Shown one piece after another: positions 20,338-29,155 of a DNA stretch of 64,000 bases (position 1 is the first letter of the stretch; the number at the start of each line of letters is the position of its first letter). The position numbers were made by a program, and so were the translations under genes. This DNA is from Ancylobacter aquaticus (lineage in GTDB: Bacteria; Pseudomonadota; Alphaproteobacteria; Rhizobiales; Xanthobacteraceae). Below the pieces are notes generated by a model that ran no database searches, was not told the origin of the DNA, and saw only the letters and a program-made list of their open reading frames with translations. The stretch lies in contig NZ_SMFY01000001.1 of assembly GCF_004339465.1 (NCBI RefSeq), positions 1,240,001 through 1,304,000 of the forward strand, written 5' to 3'.

Positions 20338-21732
20338 ATGTATGATTTCGACATGATTGTCATCGGCAGCGGCCCTTCCGGCCGCCGCGCCGCCGTCCAG
20401 TCGGCCAAGATCGGCAAGTCCGTGCTGGTGGTGGAGAAGGGCCGGCGCGTCGGCGGCGTCTCGGTCCACACCGGCACCATCCCCTCGAAAACCCTGCGCG
20501 AAACCGTGCTGAACCTCTCCGGCTGGCGCGAACGCGGCTTCTATGGCCGTTCCTACCGGGTCAAGCAGGATATCGACGCGGGGGACCTGATGTCGCGCCT
20601 GCACAAGACGCTCGACCATGAGGTCGACGTGCTGGAGCACCAGTTCGCCCGCAATGGCGTGAAGACCGCGCGCGGCGAGGCCCGCTTTCTCGACCCCCAC
20701 ACGCTGCAGATCACCGGCGAGGCCGGCGAGGTCGACACCGTCACCGGCGCGCATGTGCTGATCGCGGTCGGCACCCGCCCGTTCCGGCCGGACTATGTGC
20801 CATTCAACGGCATGAGCGTGTTCGACAGCGACGAGATCGTCGACCTGCCCAGGCTGCCGCGCAGCCTCGCGGTCATCGGCGCCGGCGTCATCGGTGTCGA
20901 ATATGCCTCGATCTTCAGCGCACTGGACGTTTCCGTTACCCTGATCGAGCCGCGCGCGACCTTTCTCGACTTCATCGACAAGGAACTGATCGAGGAATTC
21001 GTCCACGATCTGCGCGACCGCAATGTTGCCCTGCGCTTCGGCGCCGCCGTCACCTCCATCGCGCTGGACGCCCGCGAGCGGCCGGTGTGCAAGCTGGCGG
21101 ATGGGCGCACCGTGCAGTCCGATATGCTGCTGTTCGCCGCCGGGCGGGTAGGCGCCACCGACACGCTCAACCTGGAGGCCGCCGGGCTCGCCGTCGACCA
21201 TCGCGGCCGCATCGGCGTCGAGCCGAAGACGCTGCAGACTTCCGTGCCGCATATCTACGCGGCGGGCGACGTGATCGGCTTCCCGAGCCTCGCCTCCACC
21301 TCGATGGAACAGGGCCGCGTCGCCGCCTGCCACGCCTTCGGGCTGGAGCCGCCGCCCCCGCCGGAATTCTTCCCCTATGGCATCTACTCGGTGCCGGAAA
21401 TGTCCACCGTCGGCATGAGCGAGGAAGAGGTGCGCAAGCGCGAGATCCCCTACGAATGCGGCATCGCCCGCTTCCGCGAGACCTCGCGCGGCCACATCAT
21501 GGGGCTGAACAACGGGATGATGAAGATGATCTTCTCGGTCAAGACCCGCCGCCTGCTCGGCGTCCACATCGTCGGCGAGGGCGCCACCGAGCTGATCCAC
21601 ATCGGCCAGGCGGTGCTGAACCTTAAGGGCACGATCGACTATTTCATCGAAAACACGTTCAACTACCCCACCCTCGCCGAAGCCTACAAAATCGCCGGCC
21701 TCGACGCCTGGAACCGCATGACGCGGGTGTGA
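20338..21732 (+). CDS. sthA: soluble (Si-specific) NAD(P)+ transhydrogenase
   Basis: Cytoplasmic FAD enzyme that equilibrates NADPH and NADH, 464 residues, the usual size. It has the FAD-binding IVIGSGPSGRRAAVQSAKIG (about 8-27), an NAD(P) Rossmann motif VIGAGVIGVEYASIF (about 181-195), the second FAD motif IYAAGDVIGFPSLASTSMEQGR, and a dimerisation domain. The usual redox-disulfide site is replaced (GGVSVHTGTIPSKTLRE has no cysteine pair), which marks SthA rather than lipoamide dehydrogenase. It stands between two C1/amine blocks; FolD-dependent C1 oxidation yields NADPH that SthA could turn into NADH. ATG at 20338. Confidence 0.93.
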   Translation: MYDFDMIVIGSGPSGRRAAVQSAKIGKSVLVVEKGRRVGGVSVHTGTIPSKTLRETVLNLSGWRERGFYGRSYRVKQDIDAGDLMSRLHKTLDHEVDVLEHQFARNGVKTARGEARFLDPHTLQITGEAGEVDTVTGAHVLIAVGTRPFRPDYVPFNGMSVFDSDEIVDLPRLPRSLAVIGAGVIGVEYASIFSALDVSVTLIEPRATFLDFIDKELIEEFVHDLRDRNVALRFGAAVTSIALDARERPVCKLADGRTVQSDMLLFAAGRVGATDTLNLEAAGLAVDHRGRIGVEPKTLQTSVPHIYAAGDVIGFPSLASTSMEQGRVAACHAFGLEPPPPPEFFPYGIYSVPEMSTVGMSEEEVRKREIPYECGIARFRETSRGHIMGLNNGMMKMIFSVKTRRLLGVHIVGEGATELIHIGQAVLNLKGTIDYFIENTFNYPTLAEAYKIAGLDAWNRMTRV

Positions 21733-21915
21733 GGGGGGCTGCGTAGCGCAGCGCCGCACCGGCACGCAAGGCGTAGGTCGCGCTCCCAACGACGCCGTAT
21801 CGACGGTACTTCACAACCGTGCGCCGATATGAGACCCATGCAGATGCCGTTGCGATAGCCTTCCCGATGCGGGCCGGTGGGGGGCGTGCGGTGGCAAGAG
21901 CAAGGGGGGGAAGGA

Positions 21916-23424
21916 ATGAATACCAGGACACGCCTGAGCCGGCGCGGCTTCATGGTTGGCACGGCGGCCACCGCCGCGCTCGCAGGTTTCCCGCCGGCGC
22001 GCGCGGAGACCACTTTGCCGGCCGCGCCGGGACCAGCCCTCAGCCCTCCGGTCGGCCGGTGGCAGGCGCTGGCGCGGATCGCCGATGGAGCGGTGCTGCG
22101 CCCTTCGGATGCGAAGTTTGATGCCCACGCGCTGCCGAACAATCTGCGTTTCCGTCATGTCCGGCCGGAGGCGATCGTGCAGTGCCGCACGCCGCAGATG
22201 ATCGCCGATGTGCTGAACTGGTGCCAGGACCACGAAATGCCCTTCGCGCTGCGCGGCGGGGGCCATTCCTATGCCGGCTTCTCCACCAGCCGTGGCCTTC
22301 TGATCGACATGTCGCCCCTCAACGCCATCGACTATGAGCCGGCCAGTGGGTGCGTCCGGGTGGGGGCCGGCGCGCTGAACCAGCAGATCTATGATTCCCT
22401 GCGGCAGGCGGGGCGAATGATGACCCATGGTCGTTGCCCCGGCGTCGGCGTCGCCGGCTTTGTGCTCGGCGGTGGCATCGGCTTCAACATGCGCCGCCTC
22501 GGCGTGGCTTCCGACCAACTCGCCGCCTCGGAGATCGTCACCGCCGACGGGCGCCTGCGCGCGCTGTCGCCCGGTTCCGACCCGGACCTGTTCTGGGCCA
22601 TCCGTGGCGGCGGCGGCGGCAATTTCGGCGTGAGCACCTCCTTCACCTTCGACACGGTGCCGGCGGACCCGCAGGTGACGGCGTGTCGTCTGGTCTGGCG
22701 CGAGAAGACACGGACGGTGGCGCGGGCGCTGTTCGCCGCCCTCGACCACGCTCCGGAGACGCTCGGCACGCGCATCGCCTTTGGTGGGGTAACGCCCGCG
22801 CTTGCCGCCAAGGGGAGGCAGGTGCCGGTGACGCTGCTCTGCCAGTTCGCCGGCGGCAAGGAGGGGCTGATGGCCCTCTTGAAGCCCGTGCTCGATCGTG
22901 TCGCGCCCGACTTCACCGACATCCGCGAGCTGCCCTATTGGGAGGCGCAGGACTTCCTCGTGGAGCCTGGCGCGCCGGCTTGGTACCGCGAGCGTTCGGC
23001 GTTCCTGGACGTCGCGCCGGATGAGCCGCTGCTTGAGGCCGCTTTCCATCGTCTTGAGCGCTGGACCGGCACGGGAGCCCATGGCGACCTGTTCTTCTTT
23101 CAGACCGGCGGACGGATCAACGAGGTGGCGCCCGCGGCGAGCGCCTTCGTCCATCGCAGCAGCCGGTGGCTCGCTGTGGTCGGGGTGAGCTGGAGCGAGG
23201 ACGACACGGTGCGGCCGGATATCGTGCGCGCCGCCAAGAAATGGCAGGACGAGCTTTACCACGACGTCGGACGGGGCGGCGGACACGGCGCCTTCATCAA
23301 CTTCCCCGACACGTCGCTCGTCGACTGGCGCACCCGCTATTACGGGGCCAATGGTCCTCGGCTGACGGAGATCAAGGCCCTGGTCGACCCCGGCAACTTG
23401 TTCAGCTTTCCGCAGGCGATCTGA
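21916..23424 (+). CDS. Tat-exported FAD-binding oxidoreductase (berberine-bridge-enzyme type)
   Basis: A 502-residue PCMH-type flavoprotein with a C-terminal BBE domain. The N-terminus has a twin-arginine signal (LSRRGFMVGTAATAALAGFPPARA). The FAD region shows GGGHSYAGFS, whose histidine, and GRCPGVGVAGF, whose cysteine, are the pair that bind flavin by two covalent bonds in hexose oxidase/BBE-like enzymes. The C-terminal NLFSF motif (PGNLFSFPQ) is typical. The ATG at 21916 has a strong GGGGGAAGGA ribosome-binding site. Exported oxidation of a sugar, alcohol or aromatic compound is expected; the substrate is unknown. Confidence 0.9.
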   Translation: MNTRTRLSRRGFMVGTAATAALAGFPPARAETTLPAAPGPALSPPVGRWQALARIADGAVLRPSDAKFDAHALPNNLRFRHVRPEAIVQCRTPQMIADVLNWCQDHEMPFALRGGGHSYAGFSTSRGLLIDMSPLNAIDYEPASGCVRVGAGALNQQIYDSLRQAGRMMTHGRCPGVGVAGFVLGGGIGFNMRRLGVASDQLAASEIVTADGRLRALSPGSDPDLFWAIRGGGGGNFGVSTSFTFDTVPADPQVTACRLVWREKTRTVARALFAALDHAPETLGTRIAFGGVTPALAAKGRQVPVTLLCQFAGGKEGLMALLKPVLDRVAPDFTDIRELPYWEAQDFLVEPGAPAWYRERSAFLDVAPDEPLLEAAFHRLERWTGTGAHGDLFFFQTGGRINEVAPAASAFVHRSSRWLAVVGVSWSEDDTVRPDIVRAAKKWQDELYHDVGRGGGHGAFINFPDTSLVDWRTRYYGANGPRLTEIKALVDPGNLFSFPQAI

Positions 23425-23445
23425 TCCCCGCCGATGGCGGGCGGA

Positions 23446-24321
23446 TCAGGCCCGCCCCGCCTGCCGCCTTGCCGCCGTCAGCGTGTTGGCCAGCAGGCAG
23501 GCGATGGTCATCGGGCCGACGCCGCCGGGCACAGGGGTAATGGCGCCGGCGATACCCTGCGCCTCGCCGAAGGCCACGTCGCCGACCAGCCTTGTGCCCC
23601 CGCCCGCCTTCTCCACCCGGTTGATGCCGACATCGATCACCGTGGCGCCGGGCTTGATCCAGTCGCCGCGGATCATTTCCGGCCGGCCCACCGCGCCGAC
23701 GAGGATATCGGCCCGGCGGCACACGGCCGGCAGGTCGCGGGTGCGCGAATGGGCGATGGTAACGGTGCAGTCCTCACGCAGCAGAAGCTGCGCCAGCGGC
23801 TTGCCGACAATGTTGGAGCGCCCGACCACCACCGCCTCCAGCCCGGCCAGCGAGCCGAGCGTGTCCTTCAGCAGCATCACGCAGCCGAGCGGCGTGCAGG
23901 GCACCAGCGCGTCCAGCCCCACCGCGAGGCGACCGGCATTCATCACATGGAAGCCGTCGACATCCTTGCCCGGGTCGATGGTGGCGAGCACCGCCTGCGC
24001 GTCGATGTGAGCGGGTAGCGGAAGCTGCACGAGAATGCCGTGCACGGCGTTGTCGGCGTTCAGCGCCTGCACCAGCGCCAGCACCTCCTCCTGCGTCGTC
24101 TCGGCCGGCAGCTTGTGCTCGAACGAGGCCATGCCGGCCTCGGCTGTCTGCTTGCCCTTGTTGCGGACATAGACCGCGCTGGCGGGGTCCTCGCCCACCA
24201 GCACCACGGCGAGGCCCGGCGTCACGCCGGTCTCGGCCACAAACGCCGCCACCTCACCCTTGAGGCGGGCGCGCATCGCCTCGGCAAAGGCCTTGCCGTC
24301 GATCAGGCGGGTCTCGACCAT
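23446..24321 (-). CDS. folD: methylene-THF dehydrogenase / methenyl-THF cyclohydrolase
   Basis: Bifunctional cytoplasmic enzyme, 291 residues, that oxidises 5,10-methylene-THF to 10-formyl-THF with NADP+. Visible marks: the folate-site YVRNKGK (Y..K pair) at about 51-57, GILVQLPLP, the signature PGKDVDGFH, the Rossmann [15 protein letters not shown] and the end motif [14 protein letters not shown]. It follows purU by 10 bases and completes the C1 branch of the sarcosine-oxidase-type operon: methylene-THF from SoxBDAG to FolD to PurU to formate. Confidence 0.97.
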   Translation of the reverse strand: MVETRLIDGKAFAEAMRARLKGEVAAFVAETGVTPGLAVVLVGEDPASAVYVRNKGKQTAEAGMASFEHKLPAETTQEEVLALVQALNADNAVHGILVQLPLPAHIDAQAVLATIDPGKDVDGFHVMNAGRLAVGLDALVPCTPLGCVMLLKDTLGSLAGLEAVVVGRSNIVGKPLAQLLLREDCTVTIAHSRTRDLPAVCRRADILVGAVGRPEMIRGDWIKPGATVIDVGINRVEKAGGGTRLVGDVAFGEAQGIAGAITPVPGGVGPMTIACLLANTLTAARRQAGRA

Positions 24322-24331
24322 GCCGGCCTCC

Positions 24332-25201
24332 TCAGTCGCGGAACACGACGGTCTTGTGCCCGTTCACCAGCACCCGGTCGTCGAGATGCCAGGCGAGCGC
24401 CCGGGCGAGCACGCGCCGCTCGATGTCGCGGCCCTTGCGCACGAGGTCCTCGGCGGAATCCTGATGGCTGATGCGCTCGACATCCTGCTCGATGATCGGG
24501 CCCTCGTCGAGGTCGGAGGTGACGTAATGGGCGGTGGCGCCGATCAGTTTCACGCCCCGCGCATGCGCTTGGTGATAGGGCTTGGCGCCCTTGAAGCCGG
24601 GCAGGAAGGAGTGGTGGATGTTGATGCACCGCCCGGAAAGCTTGGCCGACAGCCCGTCGGAGAGCACCTGCATGTAGCGCGCCAACACCGCGACTTCCGC
24701 GCCGGAGGACTGGAACAGCTCCCACAGCTGCGCCTCCTGCTCCATCTTGGTCGCCTTGGTGATCGGCAAATAGTGGAAGGGCAGGTCGGCGAAGTCGAGA
24801 TGGGAATAGGTCTCGCGCGGGTAGTTGGCGGCGATGGCGACGATCTCCATCGGGATCTCGCCGATGCGCCGGCGATAGAGCAGGTCGGCGAGGCAATGGT
24901 CGAACTTCGAGACCAGCAGCATCACCTTCGGCTTGCGGTTGCGCGGGCGCATGCGCCAGTCGAGCCCGAAATTTGCCGCCACCGGCGCGAACGCGCCCGT
25001 CAGCTCCTCCAGCGATCCGGAGCCGGCGGCGCGGTCGAACATCACCCGCATGAAGAAGCGCCCGCTCTCCGTGTCGTCGAACTGCTGAGCTTCAAGAATG
25101 TTGCCGCCCTGTTCGAACAGGAAGCCGGCCACTGTGGCGACGATGCCCGGGCGGTCGGGGCAGGAAAGGGTGAGGACATAGGGTTCGCGAGTGTCGGTCA
25201 T
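24332..25201 (-). CDS. purU: formyltetrahydrofolate deformylase
   Basis: Hydrolyses 10-formyl-THF to formate and THF, 289 residues. An N-terminal ACT domain ([28 protein letters not shown]) is followed by the formyl-transferase fold with the catalytic Asn/His/Asp set in [47 protein letters not shown]. The ACT domain separates PurU from PurN. The gene lies between soxG and folD on the same strand, the usual order in sarcosine and N-methylglutamate clusters. Confidence 0.97.
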   Translation of the reverse strand: MTDTREPYVLTLSCPDRPGIVATVAGFLFEQGGNILEAQQFDDTESGRFFMRVMFDRAAGSGSLEELTGAFAPVAANFGLDWRMRPRNRKPKVMLLVSKFDHCLADLLYRRRIGEIPMEIVAIAANYPRETYSHLDFADLPFHYLPITKATKMEQEAQLWELFQSSGAEVAVLARYMQVLSDGLSAKLSGRCINIHHSFLPGFKGAKPYHQAHARGVKLIGATAHYVTSDLDEGPIIEQDVERISHQDSAEDLVRKGRDIERRVLARALAWHLDDRVLVNGHKTVVFRD

Positions 25202-25297
25202 GTCAGGTCTCGTCCAAACGCCGGCGGCGTTGGTGATGCGCGCAGGCTGGCTTCTAGGGGAGTTGAGGCGAGGGGGGAAGCGCGCGGCGCGCCGCCG

Positions 25298-25921
25298 TCA
25301 ACCTCGTCCCGCCGTCCCGTTCTCCAGCCGCAGGCCGAACGCCGCCCCACTGGCAATGAGGAAGCGCGTGAAGCTCGCTTCCAGGCTGCGCGCCACCAGC
25401 AGCCGCCACGTCGCCTCGTCGACCCGCCACAGCGTCACGCCGATATGGGCGATCACCGTGGTCGCGGCATCGCCCGGCAGGAAGACACGCGGGTCGATGT
25501 CGATCAGCGCGCCCTTGGCGAGGAGGTCGGGTGTCTTTTCGCCCGCGAGGTCGAAGGTGACATAGGCGTCGTCCTGTTCGCTCACCGCCGCCTCGCTGCC
25601 CAGCAGCGCGCGCAGTGTGCCGGCAAGGTCCGGTTCGGTCTTCGACAAGACGAGAAAGCGCCCCGGCCCGGTGCCGACCACGGTGGCGGCGGCACCAATC
25701 GCCGCGCCCGTCCGGTCGGCGACCTCCAGCCCGAAGGCCCGGCCCAGCCGGCCCGTCACGCTTTCGGCGAAGCCGTTGCGGGCAACGACCAGCGCGATGA
25801 ACGGCGTTTCAGGGATGGTGACGGTGACGCCGGGTTCCCCGTCCGCGCCATAGGTGCCGGATGGCGGCACGCGGTCGAAGCGGAGGCCCGCGAGGGGATC
25901 GTGAGACGAATGGTCAGCCAC
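25298..25921 (-). CDS. soxG: sarcosine oxidase gamma-subunit family protein (SoxG / MgdD)
   Basis: Gamma subunit of a heterotetrameric amine oxidase, 207 residues, normal length. It has the weak but recognisable family pattern: an N-terminal PLAGLRFDRVPPSGTYG region and the C-terminal IDIDPRVFLPGDAATTVIAHIGVTLWRVDEATWRLLVARSLEASFTRFL, related to the aminomethyltransferase fold. It starts with GTG (25919-25921) and overlaps the soxA end by 8 bases. It could equally be MgdD of N-methylglutamate dehydrogenase; the two cannot be separated by eye. Confidence 0.88.
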   Translation of the reverse strand: MADHSSHDPLAGLRFDRVPPSGTYGADGEPGVTVTIPETPFIALVVARNGFAESVTGRLGRAFGLEVADRTGAAIGAAATVVGTGPGRFLVLSKTEPDLAGTLRALLGSEAAVSEQDDAYVTFDLAGEKTPDLLAKGALIDIDPRVFLPGDAATTVIAHIGVTLWRVDEATWRLLVARSLEASFTRFLIASGAAFGLRLENGTAGRG

Positions 25922-28886
25922 GAAGGCGCACTCCTTCCGGGTCGATGAAGCCGGGCGCGCAGATTTCTACCTCGATTTCCTCGCCGCGCACCGGGTCATA
26001 GGCGCGCACCCGCTCGCCGAGCCGCTCCGGCCCGCGCGTGATGAGGCCGAGGCCAATCCAGTGGCCCAGATGCGGGGAATAGGCGACCGAGGTCATGTAG
26101 CCCTGGTCATTGGCGGTTTCCGGCGCCGCGCCGCGGTTCAGGAAATGCGCCCCCGCCCGCAGCCGGCGCGAGAGGTCCACTGGCCTGAAGCCGACAAAGG
26201 CCGGCCGGTCGGGGTCGGCGAGGCCCGGCCGGGCCGCCATGGTGCGGCCGATATAGTCCTTCTTGGTCGAGGCCATGCGGCCGAAGCCGAGGTCGCCCGC
26301 CGTGGTCTGGCCGGAAAGCTCGCTGCCGGAGACATGGCCCTTTTCGATCCGCATCACCCCCAGTGCCTCGATGCCATAGGGCGTGATGCCGAACGTCTCG
26401 CCCGCCTGCATCAGCGCCTGCGCCAGCGCGGCGCCATGGCGGGCCGGCACCGCGATCTCAAAGCCGAGTTCGCCCGAGAAGGAGAGCCGGAACAGCCGCG
26501 CCTTCACCCCGTCCATGACGGTGCCCTCGACGGCGCCCATGAAGGGCAGGGCGGCGTTCGACACGTCGCCATCGGCGACCCGCGCCAGCACGTCCCGCGC
26601 GCGAGGGCCGGCGATGGCGATCTGCGCCCATTGCTCGGAAATAGAGGACAGGGCCACGTCCAGTTCCGGCCACAGCACCTGCAGGCAGAACTCCAGATGC
26701 TGGAAGACCTTGGCGGCATTCGCCGTGGTGGTGGTCATCACATAGTGCTCGGGCGACAGCCGGGCGGTGGTGCCGTCGTCCATCACCAGCCCGTCCTCGC
26801 GCAGCATCACGCCGTAGCGCGCCTTGCCGACCGCAAGCGCGGCGAATCCGTTGATGTAGACGCGGTCGAGGAAGGCGCCGACATCGCGGCCCTGCAGGTC
26901 GATCTTGCCGAAGGTCGAGACGTCGATCAGCCCGACGGATGCGCGCACCGCCGTCACCTCGCGCGTCACTGTCTCCAGCCAGTCCTTTTCCCCCGCGCGG
27001 GGGAAATACTGCGCCCGCAGCCACGCCCCGGTTTCGATGAATACCGCGCCCTGGGCGCGCGCCCATTCATGGGTCGGGGTGAGGCGCACCGGGCGGAAGT
27101 CCTTCCCCCGGTGGTGGCCGGCCAGCGCGCCCATGGAGACGGGCGTATAGGGCGGGCGGAAGATGGTGGTGCCGGTCTCGGGAATCGAGGCCCCCGTCAG
27201 GCTCGCCATGATGGCGAGGCCGGTGACGTTGGAGGTGCGCCCCTGGTCGGTCGCCATGCCCAGCGTGGTGTAGCGCTTGAGCAGCTCGACCGAGCGGAAG
27301 CCCTCCTTGTGGGCGATGCCGACATCCTTGGCGGTGACGTCGTTCTGCAGGTCGACGAAAGCGGCGCCCTTGGAACCCTCGACATGCCAGAACGGCGTGA
27401 GGGCGAAAGCCGCGTCCGCCACCTCGGGCACCTCATGCGCGGGAACGGTGAAGCCCAGCGCCCGTGCCGACTCCGCGCCCGTTTCCGCGCCGTCCCGCAG
27501 GCAGGCGCCGAGGCCGAGAATCCCCTTGGCGGCCCCGGCCACGCTCAGGCCGGGCGGGCAGGTGCCCGGCACGAAGGCGGCGATATCCTCGTTCCACGCC
27601 GGCTTGCCGCCATGGTGGCAGGTGAGGTGCACGCAAGGCGACCAGCCGCCGGAAACCGCCAGCGTGTCGGCGGCGATCCGCTCGGTTCCCGAAGCGGTGG
27701 CGACTTCAAGGGAACGCAGCGTGCGGCCATGGGTGGCGATCACCTGTGCGCCTTTGAGCACGCGGATGCCCTTGGCCTGCGCCGCCGCGATCAGTTCCGG
27801 CGCGACCTCTGCGCGCACGTCGACGATGGTTTCCACATGGGCGCCGGCCGCCTGCGCCGCCAGCATGTCCCGCCACGCTCCGTCATTATTGGCAAACAGC
27901 GCGATGTTCCGGCCCGGCAGCACGGCGTGGCGCTGCACATAGGTGCCGACCGCCCCGGCCAGCATCACGCCCGGCCGGTCATTGCCGCCGAACACGATCG
28001 GCCGCTCGGTGGCCCCCGCCGCCAGCACGGCGCGCCGCGCCACAATGCGCCAGAGCCGCTGGCGCGGCTGGAACGGGGCGGGGACGGCGAGATGATCGCT
28101 CACTCGCTCCAGCGCGCCATAGGTGCCGCCATCATAGACGCCGAACACGCTGGTGCGGGTCATCACCCGCACATTGGGCAGGCTGGCGAGTTCCGCCGCG
28201 ATGCCGGCGGCGAAGGCTGGCGCGGGCTGGCGGTCCACGTCGCCCGCCTCGGCGTTGAGCCCGCCGCCGGGCAAAAAGTCCTCGTCCGCGAGGATCACCC
28301 GGGCGCCGGAGCGCGCCGCCGTGAGCGCCGCCATCAGCCCGGCCGGCCCGGCACCGATCACCAGCACGTCGCAGAAGGCGGTGGCCTTCTCATAGTGGTC
28401 GGGGTCTTCCTCCAGCGCGGCCCGGCCGAGGCCGGCAGCGCGGCGGATGATTGGCTCGTACACCTTCTCCCAGAAGGCGGCGGGCCACATAAAGGTCTTG
28501 TAGTAGAAGCCGGCGCCCAGAAACGGCGCGAGGAAACGGTTGAGGCTCAGCGCGTCGAGGGCGAGCGAGGGCCAGCGGTTCTGGCTGGTGGCCTCCAGCC
28601 CGTCATAGAGCTCGGTCACGGTGGCGCGGGTGTTGGGCTCGCGCCGCGCACCCGTGCGCAGCTCAACCAGCGCGTTCGGCTCCTCCGCCCCGGCCGAGAA
28701 GATGCCGCGCGGGCGGTGATATTTGAACGAGCGGCCCACCAGCCGCACCCCGTTGGCCAGCAACGCCGAGGCCAGCGTGTCGCCGGCATAGCCACGGTGG
28801 CGCGTGCCGTCGAAGCTGAAGCCGCGCGTCTGGTTGCGGTCGATCAGGCCGCCGGCCGACAGCCGGTTGCGGTTCGTCGCGCTCAT
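25914..28886 (-). CDS. soxA: sarcosine oxidase alpha-subunit family protein (SoxA / MgdC)
   Basis: Large subunit of 990 residues. Order: an N-terminal ferredoxin-like fold (FSFDGTRHRGYAGDTLASALLANG, about 23-46), an FAD/NAD-binding module (DVLVIGAGPAGLMAALTAARSGARVILAD, about 174-202), a central disulfide-oxidoreductase-like domain, and C-terminal GCV_T folate domains (from about 590; ASVGLIDVSTFGKIDLQGRD and GFEIAVPARHG) where the released formaldehyde is passed to THF. The ATG at 28884-28886 (MSATNRNRL) fits the family; the open frame runs 36 codons further but covers the soxD end. Catalysis is oxidation of sarcosine to glycine, or of N-methylglutamate to glutamate if it is MgdC. Confidence 0.93.
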   Translation of the reverse strand: MSATNRNRLSAGGLIDRNQTRGFSFDGTRHRGYAGDTLASALLANGVRLVGRSFKYHRPRGIFSAGAEEPNALVELRTGARREPNTRATVTELYDGLEATSQNRWPSLALDALSLNRFLAPFLGAGFYYKTFMWPAAFWEKVYEPIIRRAAGLGRAALEEDPDHYEKATAFCDVLVIGAGPAGLMAALTAARSGARVILADEDFLPGGGLNAEAGDVDRQPAPAFAAGIAAELASLPNVRVMTRTSVFGVYDGGTYGALERVSDHLAVPAPFQPRQRLWRIVARRAVLAAGATERPIVFGGNDRPGVMLAGAVGTYVQRHAVLPGRNIALFANNDGAWRDMLAAQAAGAHVETIVDVRAEVAPELIAAAQAKGIRVLKGAQVIATHGRTLRSLEVATASGTERIAADTLAVSGGWSPCVHLTCHHGGKPAWNEDIAAFVPGTCPPGLSVAGAAKGILGLGACLRDGAETGAESARALGFTVPAHEVPEVADAAFALTPFWHVEGSKGAAFVDLQNDVTAKDVGIAHKEGFRSVELLKRYTTLGMATDQGRTSNVTGLAIMASLTGASIPETGTTIFRPPYTPVSMGALAGHHRGKDFRPVRLTPTHEWARAQGAVFIETGAWLRAQYFPRAGEKDWLETVTREVTAVRASVGLIDVSTFGKIDLQGRDVGAFLDRVYINGFAALAVGKARYGVMLREDGLVMDDGTTARLSPEHYVMTTTTANAAKVFQHLEFCLQVLWPELDVALSSISEQWAQIAIAGPRARDVLARVADGDVSNAALPFMGAVEGTVMDGVKARLFRLSFSGELGFEIAVPARHGAALAQALMQAGETFGITPYGIEALGVMRIEKGHVSGSELSGQTTAGDLGFGRMASTKKDYIGRTMAARPGLADPDRPAFVGFRPVDLSRRLRAGAHFLNRGAAPETANDQGYMTSVAYSPHLGHWIGLGLITRGPERLGERVRAYDPVRGEEIEVEICAPGFIDPEGVRLRG

Positions 28887-29155
28887 GCGGGCTCTCCCGA
28901 TTTGCGCGCCGGTGCTGCACCGGAAATCGCGTGGGTGCGTGTGTCGCGCGTGACGCGCAGCCATTGCCGGCAGCCATTGGCGTGGTACCACCACTCCTCA
29001 TGCGCCCCGGCCGGGTTGTCGCGCAGGTAGACGTAATCGTGGAACGCCTGTTCCGCGTCCGCCGCCGCCGGGTCCGGGCGCGTCAGCGTGGCGTCGCCGA
29101 GATAGCTGAACTCATGGGCGTCGCGTTCGCCGCAATAGGGGCAGGGAATACGCAT
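28883..29155 (-). CDS. soxD: sarcosine oxidase delta-subunit (SoxD / MgdB)
   Basis: Small zinc-binding subunit of 90 residues. The zinc ligands are visible with the family's spacing: C5 and C8 in MRIPCPYCGERD, H58 and C62 in WWYHANGC. It overlaps the end of soxB by a single shared base (TGATG) and overlaps the soxA start by 4 bases, so translation of the four subunits is coupled. The start ATG is at 29153-29155. Confidence 0.95.
   Translation of the reverse strand: MRIPCPYCGERDAHEFSYLGDATLTRPDPAAADAEQAFHDYVYLRDNPAGAHEEWWYHANGCRQWLRVTRDTRTHAISGAAPARKSGEPA

Noticed and set aside
24332-25201. PurN glycinamide ribonucleotide transformylase
   Set aside because: An N-terminal ACT domain and the neighbouring folD/sox genes identify it as PurU.
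26061-29030. A plus-strand open frame of 989 codons opposite soxA
   Set aside because: It is the antisense shadow of the soxA-soxD genes in high-GC DNA; it has no domain pattern, whereas the minus strand carries a full family match.
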